Shown: positions 10,217-20,191, numbered from the stretch's first letter. The stretch is 64,000 bases of DNA from Debaryomyces hansenii CBS767 (GCF_000006445.2 NC_006049.2:558001-622000), one strand, 5' to 3'. Numbers and translations are program-made. Notes: generated by a model from the letters alone, not told the origin.

Positions 10217-11623
10217 ATGGGTGGAGATAATTCATTAACAGAGGTTGACCTCAATACATCATTTGACAGCTTCAATGGTGAATTCCTAAACTATAATGAC
10301 GATTTGAAATTAGATTTACAAGACTTGCTTAACGAGGATTCCGTCATACCAATTTCCCATGAAGATTATATAGATGGCTCCGAAACTAGGTCTGACGACT
10401 GTGATCCATGCAAGCTGAACATGACCAGTCCAACCAAGAAAAATAATCATACCAAAAATATAGCTATGAAGGGGAATCATAAATTATCCTTAGACTCTCC
10501 GAACCTCTCCCTTAAACCGGAAGCAACTGATACAAATATAGTGGCCAATGAATTATTTCAAGTAACGAGTAATTTACGAGCAGGAAAGCAGCAGCATCAG
10601 TCGGATATTTTTGGCTTAGATGACGAGAACGACGATCTCTTCTGTGGAAAGAGATTAAATAACGATAAAATAGACAAATTAGTGAACGAATTAGGATTAA
10701 GAAATAGAGATGATGAAATAGATTTTGAATTGGATGACCAAGTAAGAACAGGAATTTTTAAGGGACGATTTAAAAAACATCATCATGATGTGGACAATAA
10801 TAAAGACGATATAGACTTGCTACTCACAGACTATTTAACTAATGCAACAAGTGCCATAAACGATGACAAAGAAAACTTAGCACCATATCCTGACCCGTTG
10901 AAAACTATTAGAAACAAAGATACCAACTCAATTAAAAAATCCAATAAAGTATTCTTCAAAGCTCCCAGGAAGGCTGGATATAGTAAATCATCAATACCAG
11001 TGTTAAAGCCATTGTCGAATGTTACAAATATCGAATTAAAAAAGCCTACTAATGAATTCATGGTTAGGAAAGACAGTACAATATCACCTAACAGGATATG
11101 CACTCCAAATCATACGGGTATCGATGCGCCATTTAAACCTTCGCTTAAATACCAAAACTCTCCATTTAATATTTACCTTGTTGATTCGCTGACGGGCCTC
11201 ATAAACGATGCAACCCAGTTTGGCACTGAACTCAATGCCTCCAACTGCGAAGGTTTCCCATTACCAGAACACGTAAACGAAATAGTGCAAATCCCAACTA
11301 ACGAGGAGTCACAGAAGCCGGCATCTAAGAAGCAAAAGCAAAAAATGGCAATCATAAAAGCATTTCAGAATAAGTATTATTCGACGAATTCTCAGATTTC
11401 CAAAGACACTCGCAAGCGTCCTGGGTTTTATAATAAAGAAGAATATGAAAAATACAAACACAAATTAACTTCACAAAATACTTCGGGCGTACAAGTTGTC
11501 AACCAAGCCACTCTTTCCCAGTCTGAATCAGTAGATTCGCCTAATGACAAAACCAATTCAGTCAGTAACAAAAAAACCCCTAAAAAGCAAAAGGTGAGAT
11601 GGGCTGAAAAGTTAGAATGGTGA
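10217..11623 (+). CDS. Unrecognised protein with KEN box and C-terminal RVxF motif
   Basis: I do not recognise this 468-residue protein. It is hydrophilic, with low-complexity acidic stretches in the first 250 residues, no membrane segment and no signal peptide. A KEN box (218-220, in DDKENLAPYP) is the type of degron read by the anaphase-promoting complex. Several S/T-P sites occur (around 69-73 and 289-298). The last ten residues, KVRWAEKLEW, contain a K-V-R-W that fits the RVxF docking rule for protein phosphatase 1 (Glc7), preceded by a lysine-rich segment. These motifs together suggest a cell-cycle regulated Glc7 partner, but short motifs occur by chance and the function is open. Confidence 0.75.
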   Translation: MGGDNSLTEVDLNTSFDSFNGEFLNYNDDLKLDLQDLLNEDSVIPISHEDYIDGSETRSDDCDPCKLNMTSPTKKNNHTKNIAMKGNHKLSLDSPNLSLKPEATDTNIVANELFQVTSNLRAGKQQHQSDIFGLDDENDDLFCGKRLNNDKIDKLVNELGLRNRDDEIDFELDDQVRTGIFKGRFKKHHHDVDNNKDDIDLLLTDYLTNATSAINDDKENLAPYPDPLKTIRNKDTNSIKKSNKVFFKAPRKAGYSKSSIPVLKPLSNVTNIELKKPTNEFMVRKDSTISPNRICTPNHTGIDAPFKPSLKYQNSPFNIYLVDSLTGLINDATQFGTELNASNCEGFPLPEHVNEIVQIPTNEESQKPASKKQKQKMAIIKAFQNKYYSTNSQISKDTRKRPGFYNKEEYEKYKHKLTSQNTSGVQVVNQATLSQSESVDSPNDKTNSVSNKKTPKKQKVRWAEKLEW

Positions 11624-11738
11624 TGACTGTATAACGTATAGATAACGATTTTCTTCTTTTCTTATGTATTAATATTTAAGTTGTATTATATTGCAAAAAA
11701 ACTGTAGACTTGGTATGGAAGAAGAATTCAAAGAAATA

Positions 11739-11746
11739 TCACGTGA
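11739..11746. promoter_or_regulatory. TCACGTGA E-box upstream of the GLTP gene
   Basis: Perfect palindrome TCACGTGA, the core recognised by bHLH factors such as Cbf1, 126 bp before the start codon at 11872. Confidence 0.4.
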
Positions 11747-11871
11747 TTTTGTTTTCGATTTAGACAGCGAACTCCACGTCTAGATGAAACGAACAACTAT
11801 TACTACTGTTCATAGTATTTTTACCATAATAATATACCTTCACATTATTGCTAACCAAAATAAGTAACAAT

Positions 11872-12465
11872 ATGTCTACATTCTTTGATGAAATGAAAAA
11901 GTCCTTTGCGGATGTTCCTATTACTGACAAAAAAATTGATACTGCCAGCTTTTTAGAAGCTTCTGAGTCTTTAATCAAATTGTTCGACTTGTTAGGCTCT
12001 TCAGCTTTCCAGGTTGTACAGAAGGATATGACAGGTAACATTACCAAAATTCGTACTAAATTATTGGCTGATCCAGCTGGTTCTGGTACTTTGCAAGATT
12101 TAGTTTTGTCAGAAGCCAACACCAAGACCAAAACTGCTACTCAAGGTTTATTGTGGTTGTCTCGTGGTTTGCAATTCACCAGCCAAGCTATGAGAGAAAC
12201 TGTTGACAACCCTTCCAAAGAATTAGCTGTCACTTTTACTGATGCTTACTCCAAAACCTTATCTCAATATCACGGTATGTTGGTCAAGCCAATTTTCAAG
12301 TTAGCAATGAAAGCTTGTCCATACAGAAAAGACTTCTTTGAAAAACTTGGTGCTGATCAAACGAAGGTCGCGGAACAATTAAAGACTTGGTTAAAGGCAT
12401 TAGAAGACATTGTCCAGATTATTCTCGATTTCTTTACCTCTGGTAACTACGGTAAAGGTTTATAA
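11872..12465 (+). CDS. Glycolipid transfer protein (GLTP domain)
   Basis: A cytosolic carrier that moves glycosphingolipids such as glucosylceramide between membranes. The 197-residue chain is a single GLTP fold. The residues that hold the sugar head group in characterised members are at matching places: Asp52, Asn56 and Lys59 (KDMTGNITK), Trp95 (GLLWLSRG) and His134 (QYHGML). The start is the ATG at 11872 (MSTFFDEMKK); the open frame extends upstream only through non-ATG codons. Saccharomyces cerevisiae lacks glucosylceramide and, to my knowledge, this gene; CTG-clade yeasts make glucosylceramide, which fits. It is related to the HET-C2 proteins of filamentous fungi. Confidence 0.93.
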   Translation: MSTFFDEMKKSFADVPITDKKIDTASFLEASESLIKLFDLLGSSAFQVVQKDMTGNITKIRTKLLADPAGSGTLQDLVLSEANTKTKTATQGLLWLSRGLQFTSQAMRETVDNPSKELAVTFTDAYSKTLSQYHGMLVKPIFKLAMKACPYRKDFFEKLGADQTKVAEQLKTWLKALEDIVQIILDFFTSGNYGKGL

Positions 12466-12718
12466 ACCATCTAGACATTATATATCGTAACCTTAAGATT
12501 CTAATTAATGCACAAGACATTGATCTGCTTTTTTGTATTCTTCTAGTAGCATAGATCACCTTTAGGCCATAAACAGGTGCTAGTTGAATTCGCACACGAG
12601 TATAAGAGATCTAAGCGAAAAATATATTTAGCTTCTTATCCGATCTGGTCTAAATTTAATTACTAAAGCCCTCCTGTAATAACAATTAGAGTCGTATATT
12701 TTGGTTTTAAATACCCTA

Positions 12719-12736
12719 ATGGCTGAATATGTATAG
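12719..12736 (+). promoter_or_regulatory. Five-codon uORF overlapping the mannosyltransferase start
   Basis: ATG GCT GAA TAT GTA TAG begins 10 bases before the annotated ATG at 12729 and ends after it, in another frame. Scanning ribosomes using it would bypass the first ATG and could resume at the in-frame ATG at 12738 (Met4). The transcript start is unknown. Confidence 0.4.
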
Positions 12737-14150
12737 AATGCAAAACGTTAAGAGGAAAGTAGCCTTTCGAAGATTAGGCTTGCTAAGTTGTTTACTTTTC
12801 ATAATCACTATATCGTATTTTCAAATATTGAACAAAAACGACAAAACCATGCCAAGTCTAAATGATAATCCACTAAATGTTGAAGAGTTGGAAAATACCG
12901 AAGCGTCTCTTAAAAAGGATAAACAACGTGAAAGTGTGTTTCGATTGGGTGACCAGGAGCTGTTGCTTTCCCAGGATCCGGAATATGAGGCACTGGAGCC
13001 ATTTAAAGAAAGCAAGGTTTTTTATAATAACAAGTTTGTCGGTAGAGCTGTAATAGGAGAATCTAATAACAATATTACCGATGGAATTGTAGACTACCAG
13101 AGGGAGAACGCTACATTTTTCTCGTTGGTCAGAAATGAAGACTTTCTGGGTATTGCCGAAGCCATACAATCAGTTGAATATAGGTTCAATAACAAATATC
13201 ATTATGACTGGGTATTTGCAAATGATGAACCGTTTCATCCAACATTCATAAACGTTATACAAAATTTGGTGAGTGGACAAGCCCATTTTGTTCAAATATC
13301 GAGAGAAATATGGAGCTATCCGGATTGGATTGACCAAGACAAAGCAAACGAAACAAGGCATACGATGAAAGAAAATAAGGTTAAATATGGTGACTCTGTA
13401 TCCTACAGGCATATGTGCCGTTTCAATTCAGGTTTTTTCTACCGATTACCAATAATGAAGAACTATAGATACTATTGGAGAGTAGAGCCAGAAATTGAAT
13501 TTCAGTGTGATATATTCCATCAAGATTGGTTTAAATATATGAAAGAAAATAATAAAAAGTATGCATTTACATTGGCTCCTTTAGAGCTACATACAACTGT
13601 TACAAACTTATGGGAAACAGTCCAGGAGTTTTCCCGGAAAAACCCAAAATTGGTTGCTAAAGACAATAATATGGATTTCTTGACTGAAGATGGAGGAGCA
13701 ACCTACAATATGTGTCATTTTTGGTCAAATTTTGAAATAGGAGATATGGATTTTTATAGACTGGAGGCATATTCAAAATTTTTCGACCATATTGATAAGG
13801 CCGGTGGATTCTACTATAGTCGGTGGGGGGATGCACCAGTTCATTCTATGGGTGTTTCGTTACTTTTAAGTAAGGATGAACTATTCTTTATGGATAACTC
13901 GGGATATTTTCATTCGCCAAACGGCGATTGTCCCTGGGATCCAAAAATTAGAAAGGAAAGAAGATGTACTTGTCTGACTAAAAAGGATGCAACATGGTTG
14001 AAAAGCTCGTGCATTCCTAAATGGTTTGAGATCCATGATATAGAAAAGCCACCCTTTGTTCCTAAATATGCCTTCGTCAATCAACACAAGCCTCCTGATG
14101 AAGAAGAAGAAAAGGAAAATGAAGAAGAATACGACAATAAAGACGAATAA
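12729..14150 (+). CDS. KTR/MNT-family Golgi alpha-1,2-mannosyltransferase
   Basis: Type II Golgi membrane enzyme that transfers mannose from GDP-mannose to O- or N-linked glycans (GT15 family). A short basic cytosolic end is followed by one membrane anchor (about 17-34), a stem, and a catalytic domain from about residue 95. The family signature YNMCHFWSNFE lies at 326-336, with Glu336 in the place of the proposed catalytic Glu of Kre2. The C-terminus is a run of Glu/Asp (457-473). The exact paralogue (KTR4, MNT3-5 and so on) is not clear. The first ATG is overlapped by a five-codon uORF, so Met4 at 12738 may be used as well. Confidence 0.9.
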   Translation: MYRMQNVKRKVAFRRLGLLSCLLFIITISYFQILNKNDKTMPSLNDNPLNVEELENTEASLKKDKQRESVFRLGDQELLLSQDPEYEALEPFKESKVFYNNKFVGRAVIGESNNNITDGIVDYQRENATFFSLVRNEDFLGIAEAIQSVEYRFNNKYHYDWVFANDEPFHPTFINVIQNLVSGQAHFVQISREIWSYPDWIDQDKANETRHTMKENKVKYGDSVSYRHMCRFNSGFFYRLPIMKNYRYYWRVEPEIEFQCDIFHQDWFKYMKENNKKYAFTLAPLELHTTVTNLWETVQEFSRKNPKLVAKDNNMDFLTEDGGATYNMCHFWSNFEIGDMDFYRLEAYSKFFDHIDKAGGFYYSRWGDAPVHSMGVSLLLSKDELFFMDNSGYFHSPNGDCPWDPKIRKERRCTCLTKKDATWLKSSCIPKWFEIHDIEKPPFVPKYAFVNQHKPPDEEEEKENEEEYDNKDE

Positions 14151-14242
14151 TAAATAAATAAGAAATACTATTCTATTACTACATGTATAAAAATATATAA
14201 ATTGTAATGTACTATATTTACAGGAATCTGAACGAACTTCAA

Positions 14243-14608
14243 TCATTCGCTGGCTCCGGCTTTCTTAGCCTCTTCCATAAGCTCGTGTAACTGGCCTATT
14301 TGTTCCGGGGACATTTTCTCAAGATCCTGTTGACTTAATTTGCCGTTAATCCATTCTCCACCATCGATACCCTTCAAGTAATCTTGCCACTGCGCCAAAA
14401 ATCCCACTATATGTAACGGATTATCGATGTTTTTGTGGGCTTTGAATTCAGCTTTAACATATTGATCTCCCAATGGTCTTAATTCAACTGGTAATTTATT
14501 AGCATGTGCCCTCAAGAGAGCCTTGTATAACTTCAACGGAGGTAAAATAGGAGATGTCTTCCTCTCAGGACGACGGGGTCTCACAAGTCTCACTAATGAT
14601 GGTCTCAT
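14243..14608 (-). CDS. Succinate dehydrogenase assembly factor 3 (Acn9/Sdh7)
   Basis: Small mitochondrial protein that helps the iron-sulfur subunit of succinate dehydrogenase mature. The 121 residues begin with a basic, Arg-rich presequence-like end ([16 protein letters not shown]), then the LYR-type segment [11 protein letters not shown] (about 26-36), the family core (ADQ-like [14 protein letters not shown]) and FLAQWQDYL. Size and order match the Acn9 family. It is convergent with the mannosyltransferase, 92 bases away. A TCACGTGA box lies 84 bp upstream. Confidence 0.92.
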   Translation of the reverse strand: MRPSLVRLVRPRRPERKTSPILPPLKLYKALLRAHANKLPVELRPLGDQYVKAEFKAHKNIDNPLHIVGFLAQWQDYLKGIDGGEWINGKLSQQDLEKMSPEQIGQLHELMEEAKKAGASE

Positions 14609-14691
14609 TGTTGTGTTGTTACTAGAATGTAGTAAGAAACCTCTTTCAGGCCGAATATCTAAATAACTAATCGAAAAAGTTCATATTGAAA

Positions 14692-14699
14692 TCACGTGA
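14692..14699. promoter_or_regulatory. TCACGTGA E-box upstream of SDH7
   Basis: Perfect TCACGTGA palindrome 84 bp before the SDH7 start at 14608. CACGTG boxes bound by Cbf1-type factors are common before respiratory genes in yeasts; factor identity is inferred. Confidence 0.4.
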
Positions 14700-15724
14700 A
14701 TAGCTACCAAATCAGTCGAAGTCAAATATTTTGGTCCTACTATGAAACACAAATAAGCATCATCATCCTCTAACCATTTGATCGACAACCTCCTACTCGG
14801 GTCTATTGTGGTCTCAACTTGGTATATTGATGATGTTTACCATTTTTACAACAAAAAAGTGTTCAGGGCTTTTGAGATGCATTGGTTTCCCTTTTAAGTA
14901 AGCGTGCCTTAAATCGAACAAACAATTCAGTGCAAAATGTTCATATGATCTTGACCACAGAATGTTCGTAACTGGACTGGCACCACAAATTATACGGAAC
15001 ATTTTCAATATCTGTCGCCATAGAGTTCAAATTTTTTGCCATTACATCAAATACATTGCCATACTTGAGAATATAATAGCTACTGCTGAAATATATATCT
15101 ATGAGAAGCAAAATTTGTTTGTAATGGGGTACGTTTTACAGATTGTAATTTTAATTCATAATTCCTATATACTTCGTTGAAAAGTTGTATTGTTTTCATT
15201 ATTGATTTGTAGATATATAATAAAATCGGAATAATTATAGAAAAGAGTTTTTCAGTTTATTGGCAACTTTAGACACATTTTCTAAATATTCCAAATATTG
15301 CAATCTTTTTACTTTTAGATATATGAAATACCAAACAGGCTAGTGTTCATTTTGAATACCAACCTAAATAGGTAAACTAAATGCTTGGTACATACAATTA
15401 TGCCATAATTTGGATACCTTACAAAGGATTTGGTTATTAACCTATGAACAAATTTCCTGAAATAGCTTATGCGACCCATAAATATCATTTCCTAATTAGG
15501 AAACTTTTTCATTATTGCATTAAAGACCCGCAAAACATAAACATATACTAAAGCAGCCGTAAAAAGAACAATATGTCAAGTCCTAATGCCAGAATGTAAG
15601 ACTTAAAATGGGGCAGTCCCCCAGTTATTTGGGAGGAAAGAAACTTGAAAATTTGAAGGAAACTCATATAAAGTTCTATTCTACATCATACCCTTGGAAA
15701 AACAGATTCTCCATATAAGTAGAA
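14700..15724. other. Large promoter region of the 607-residue secreted protein gene
   Basis: About 1 kb with no supported gene. Near the gene it contains an inverted TGGGG/CCCCA pair (15609-15623) and a TATAAAG box at about 15667-15673, 52 bases before the ATG. Large promoters like this are usual for regulated cell-wall genes. Confidence 0.5.
15609..15623. promoter_or_regulatory. Inverted GGGG pair, possible Mig1-type site
   Basis: TGGGG-CAGTC-CCCCA, a perfect five-base inverted repeat just after an A-run (AAAATGGGG). The A-tract plus GGGG layout resembles glucose-repressor Mig1 sites. It lies about 100 bp before the ATG at 15725. Confidence 0.35.
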
Positions 15725-17548
15725 ATGAAATTGGTTTCCACCTTAGCTATAACATCAGTGATTGCTACACAACTTGTGTCTGCTGCACCAGCCATATCCG
15801 ACCTTATACCAGATGTTGTCCTTGAAGGATCTGCATCTGTATCTACGGGCTTAAATGTTGAAACTGACGGTGCTAGTCCATCGGTAGATTTGTTGGCAGA
15901 TAACAGTACTACCTCTTCAAAAACTTCCTCAGCCAAGAAAAGTGGCTCCACATCAGATAACGATCCCTCACTTGGTGATTATATTGACTTTATTGCCGGG
16001 GGAAGCGACTCAGAATCAAATGAATCATCATCTGTGACAAAAACTGCGGCTGTTAAGACCAGTAGTTCGTCTTCTATTAAAACCGGAGAATCAACCACTA
16101 CTGGCTCATACTTTGATAATCTTTTTGACAAGGTGTTAGGTGAAGGCGAATACGCTGATTCAAATACTTCGAGCAAGACCTCAACCACCCCAAAATCATC
16201 ATCCACTTCAACTGGCGGTTCGCTCCTTGATGATGTTGTTGATTCTGTTTTAGGTGGCGAAGATAGTAATTCAACTACTACCGCTTCTACTAAATCTTCA
16301 AGTTCTACTGGTGGATCGCTCCTTGATGATATTTTTGATTCTGTTTTAGGTGGTGACGACAGTAATTCAACTACTACTGCTTCTACTAAATCTTCAAGTT
16401 CTACTGGTGGCTCGCTTTTCGATGATCTTTTTGATTCATTATTAGGAGATTCCAGTTCGTCAGGTTCATCCTCTAATAAATCCACTAGTTCTTCATCTGG
16501 AGGCGATTTCTTAGATGATATTATTAGTGGAGCTAAGAATGCTATTGATGATCTTTTTGATTCCAATTCTACTTCTAGTTCGGGATCTAGTTCGTCTTCA
16601 AGTTCAGAAGGTAGTCTTTTAGACGATGTTCTTGATATCGCAGAAAAGTCCATTGGATCTTTATTCGACAAAGGATCTAACTCATCTGTCTCAGGTGGAA
16701 GCTTAATTCATGGTGCTCTTTCAATCGCCGAACACGCTATTGAGTCATTGTTCAATAGCGATGGCGACTCCTCGTCAAGTTCTTCAGGTGAGAGCTTTAT
16801 TGACAAAATCTTAGGAGTTGCTGAAAATGCCATTGGTAATTTCATCGACGGCTTAGGCTCTGACTCTGGCTCTACATCTTCTTCAGGCTCCACATCATCT
16901 GGTTCTGGTGGCAGTTTATTACACGACATCTTCGGCTTTGCTTCAAATGCAATCAAATCAATTTTCGCCAACAATAGTTCTTCTTCGGGCTCTGGAAAAG
17001 GATTGTTCCTGAGCATTTTTGCAATTGCTGAGGGAGCCCTTTCTTCGTTATTTAGTGGTTCATCGTCCGGGTCATCCTCAGGCGGAGGAAGTGTTTTGGG
17101 CGATCTTCTCAGTTCATTCCTTGGTGTTTCCAATTCAACTGGTATTTCTGGCGATGAACTTTTGAGTAAGGCATCTGATGCTATCTTTAATTCTTCTGGA
17201 TCTGGCAGCAGCTTCTTTGAAGAAATCATCAAGGATTTGTTAGGATCCGCTAAAGATGGAGTATCCTCCTTATTAGGTAATATTGTCAACGAATTTGTTA
17301 ATGCTTTATTCGATGGAACCTCAGGTTCATCATCTAGCACTAGTACCAGTAAGGGAAGCAGTAGCTCTTCATTATTTGGTGGTTCTTCTGGCTCTTCTTC
17401 TTCTGGTAAGAAGTGTTGTTGTTCACCTGCCAGCAAGAAGAGAAAGGCAAAGAAGAGAGCCTTGAAAAAGAAAATCAAGAGAAGTATTAAATCCGCAATC
17501 AAAAAGAGACAGGAATTGACTGATTCCCAATACATTGACTACGTTTAA
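15725..17548 (+). CDS. Secreted Ser-rich protein built of tandem amphipathic-helix modules
   Basis: Not recognised. The first 20 residues (MKLVSTLAITSVIATQLVSA) are a signal peptide. The rest alternates Ser/Gly/Thr-rich linkers with about fourteen short modules such as GGSLLDDIFDSVLGG, EGSLLDDVLDIAEKSIGSLF, GGSLIHGALSIAEHAIESLF and GGSLLHDIFGFASNAIKSIF, whose hydrophobic residues fall on one helical face. Modules lengthen from about 14 to 22 residues or more towards the C-terminus. Two units (residues 164-195 and 196-227) are almost identical at DNA level. The end is unusual: a Cys triplet (KKCCCSP), a Lys/Arg-rich helix-like segment, then QELTDSQYIDYV after KKR, a Kex2-type site. There is no GPI signal. 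A secreted or wall-associated structural protein is likely; the role is unknown. Confidence 0.85.
   Translation: MKLVSTLAITSVIATQLVSAAPAISDLIPDVVLEGSASVSTGLNVETDGASPSVDLLADNSTTSSKTSSAKKSGSTSDNDPSLGDYIDFIAGGSDSESNESSSVTKTAAVKTSSSSSIKTGESTTTGSYFDNLFDKVLGEGEYADSNTSSKTSTTPKSSSTSTGGSLLDDVVDSVLGGEDSNSTTTASTKSSSSTGGSLLDDIFDSVLGGDDSNSTTTASTKSSSSTGGSLFDDLFDSLLGDSSSSGSSSNKSTSSSSGGDFLDDIISGAKNAIDDLFDSNSTSSSGSSSSSSSEGSLLDDVLDIAEKSIGSLFDKGSNSSVSGGSLIHGALSIAEHAIESLFNSDGDSSSSSSGESFIDKILGVAENAIGNFIDGLGSDSGSTSSSGSTSSGSGGSLLHDIFGFASNAIKSIFANNSSSSGSGKGLFLSIFAIAEGALSSLFSGSSSGSSSGGGSVLGDLLSSFLGVSNSTGISGDELLSKASDAIFNSSGSGSSFFEEIIKDLLGSAKDGVSSLLGNIVNEFVNALFDGTSGSSSSTSTSKGSSSSSLFGGSSGSSSSGKKCCCSPASKKRKAKKRALKKKIKRSIKSAIKKRQELTDSQYIDYV
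16214..16405 (+). repeat. Two 96-bp tandem coding repeats
   Basis: Units 16214-16309 and 16310-16405 encode GGSLLDD(V/I)(V/F)DSVLGG followed by a Ser/Thr linker, each 32 codons, and differ at only a few bases. A third, shorter unit starts at 16406 (GGSLFDDLFDSLLGD). Such repeats expand and contract by recombination. Confidence 0.85.
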
Positions 17549-18544
17549 TCATATATAATTCTAACCCTTCTATTTCGTGTATTACTTGTTTCGGTGCTTT
17601 ACGCTTTCTTTTCGCATACCTCTTTGTATTTCAATTCATAATTAGTATATTATTATATTCAGATTTTGTACGATCTACGTAGCTAGATGTCCCATCCTAA
17701 TTTGTTTATCTGGCCATAATCCCATATTTACAAGTTCACTAGTTGGTCTGTAGCATATGATTATTACTTGTGTTGGCTCTACGATATTTGGACCACGACG
17801 GGTGCAAAGTGATTTTATGTTGCGATCACAGGATAGTATTTCTAATTGCGGGCCAAATGAAAATCACCCAATCCAAAATAATGCTTCCCAATATGTAATG
17901 GCCGACCTATTTCCCCATTAGCTCACGTGAATCCTCTAAACCCTTTGCAGCCTGGTTAGTAGGCTTGTATTTCAAATAAACGAGACTGTTAATAATAGTA
18001 TCCTGCTTTTATTTCGTAAAAATTGTAAATATTAAATTTCCTATTATGGACGGTTAGGTAACTAATTAATTACTAAACTATGTTACAATCATGGCTTACG
18101 AAAGTCTTTCTATTATTCTTCTCGAATGAAACATAACATGAATGGGAAAGGCCATTAGACATGAATGCGATATAAAAAAATTTCCTAATTCGGTAATGCT
18201 CAATGTTCCAAAATTTATTCCCTGTTTAGGTAAAGAGATATCGTAAACAGTATTTAGAAGTTTTCAATTTACCGAACATGGAACTAAAATAGACGATATA
18301 ATAAGCGATGAATATAGTAATTAATTGCAAATCAAATAGGTTAATGAAATGCATATTACCTAAAAGAGTATACATATTTCCCCAATTTCAAAGATGATTT
18401 CTGGAGGCATTCATATATATTTTGTAGATACCCTGGCTTAAGCCCAATTCATTGTTTTGAGTCAAAAGTCTTTTTTTCTTCTGTGCTTTCTTTCATATCG
18501 AATGCAAATTTGACTAACGATATAGTCTAAGAAATAATCAAGTA
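17549..18544. promoter_or_regulatory. Promoter region of the 770-residue wall protein gene
   Basis: About 1 kb without a supported gene. TCACGTGA lies at 17933-17940. The last 150 bases before the ATG at 18545 are pyrimidine-rich (TCTTTTTTTCTTCTGTGCTTTC at about 18466-18490). Nothing else recognised. Confidence 0.5.
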
Positions 18545-20154
18545 ATGAAAGTATCTTCAGTTTGTGGTACCATATTGGTCTACTCGGCCATCGCTAGTGC
18601 TGCAGTTGAAAATGTACCAACTAAAAATGAAGCAAGCAAAAAAATTTTCGGACGTTCGTTATTAGACTCGATTGGCTCTTTTATATCAGGAGGAGGCTCT
18701 TCAGATTCATCCGACTCTGGTGATAGTTCTAATGCTGATGCTAATGCTGATTCTAAGACCAGCTCCGGTGCCAGTGCTGGTGCTAGTGCTGGTGCTAGTG
18801 CTGGTGCTAGTGCTGGTGTGAGTGCTGGTGTGAGTGCTGGTGTGAGTGCTGGTGTTAGTGCAAATGTTGCCGCAGCTGGCGTTACTTCTAGTTCACCATC
18901 AAGCTCAGGATTGGTTTCCAGTTCCAGTTCCACTTTAATCACATCTTCATCATCTCCTAGTTTAACATCAACTGCAACCACAGCAAGAGCTAACACAATT
19001 ACGTCTGCCGCCTCTTCAAATTCAGCTTCCAGTTCAAGTCGATCCGGTCTTGGATTGAATGCCTTGCTCGCTGATGATTCTAGCTCTTCTCAGAATTCCA
19101 GTGAGGAAGATGATGAAACCTACTGTGATGAAGAAACCGACTCTGCAAGTGAGACTGCAACCAGCACTCACTCAGTTGAAACTACCAGTACCGATCCAAC
19201 CACATCACTCAGAACTACAAGTACTAATATTGCAACTTCTAATTCAATTGGAATTAGTGGTGCATCATCAATCATCAGTGGTTCTTCATCATCGATTATC
19301 AGAGGATCATCTCGTGCAAGCTCGTCTGTCAGCTCCAATGCTTCATCTTCATCTTCTGATGACTTAGACGATGAAACTTATTGTGACGAGGAAACTGATT
19401 CTGCAAGTCAAACAGTTAACCCTACTATTTCTTCTGTTGATCCAATCACAACTAATGATATTACCACGATCGCCGGAGAATCTACAATCCCTCTTACATC
19501 TGGTCTTTCCAATAGTTCCGTATCAAACACCGCTGGCTCATCGATTACTAAGGTTGCTCTGATTTCGACTGGATCTAGCTTAGATGATGATGAAACTTAT
19601 TGCGACGAAGAAACTGATTCCGATGGTCAAACCACAGCAAACCCTACTGGAACTGTCACTAAAGACCCAACTGGTACTATTACCCAAAAACCAACTGGTA
19701 CTGCTACAGGAATTCCAACTGCAACCGATGACGATGATGAAACTTACTGTGACGAAGAAACTGATTCCGATGGCCAAACTATAACAAACCCTACGGGAAC
19801 TGTCACTAAAAACCCATCTGGAACTGTCACTAAAAACCCAACTGCTACTATTACTCAAAAACCATCTGGTACTGCAACAGGAATTCCAACTACAACCGAT
19901 GGTACAAATGATGACGATGACGAAACATACTGTGATGAAACTACCGAATACACTACAGCTTACAGCACTGCTTATACTACAATCATGCATACCACTACTG
20001 TGACAGTAAATGGTCGTACTATAACTAGTGAAGTCTCTGAAGTTCAGACGACTGTATCTCCAGAAGTTAAGCAAGTACCTGGCTCCGGTTCAGGTTCAGA
20101 TTCCGGTTCAGGTTCAGGATCGGGTTCAAGCTACGGTTCAGCTGTTGAAGACTG

Positions 20155-20191
<37 letters not shown>

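Noticed and set aside
11848..11871. Longer N-terminus for the GLTP gene
   Set aside because: The upstream codon is TTG; the first ATG is 11872 and fits the family start.
15979..17535. Long minus-strand frames (about 230 and 275 codons) inside the 607-residue protein gene
   Set aside because: They mirror the Ser/Gly-rich repeats (Glu/Leu/Pro-rich nonsense composition) and have no plausible start, signal or family.
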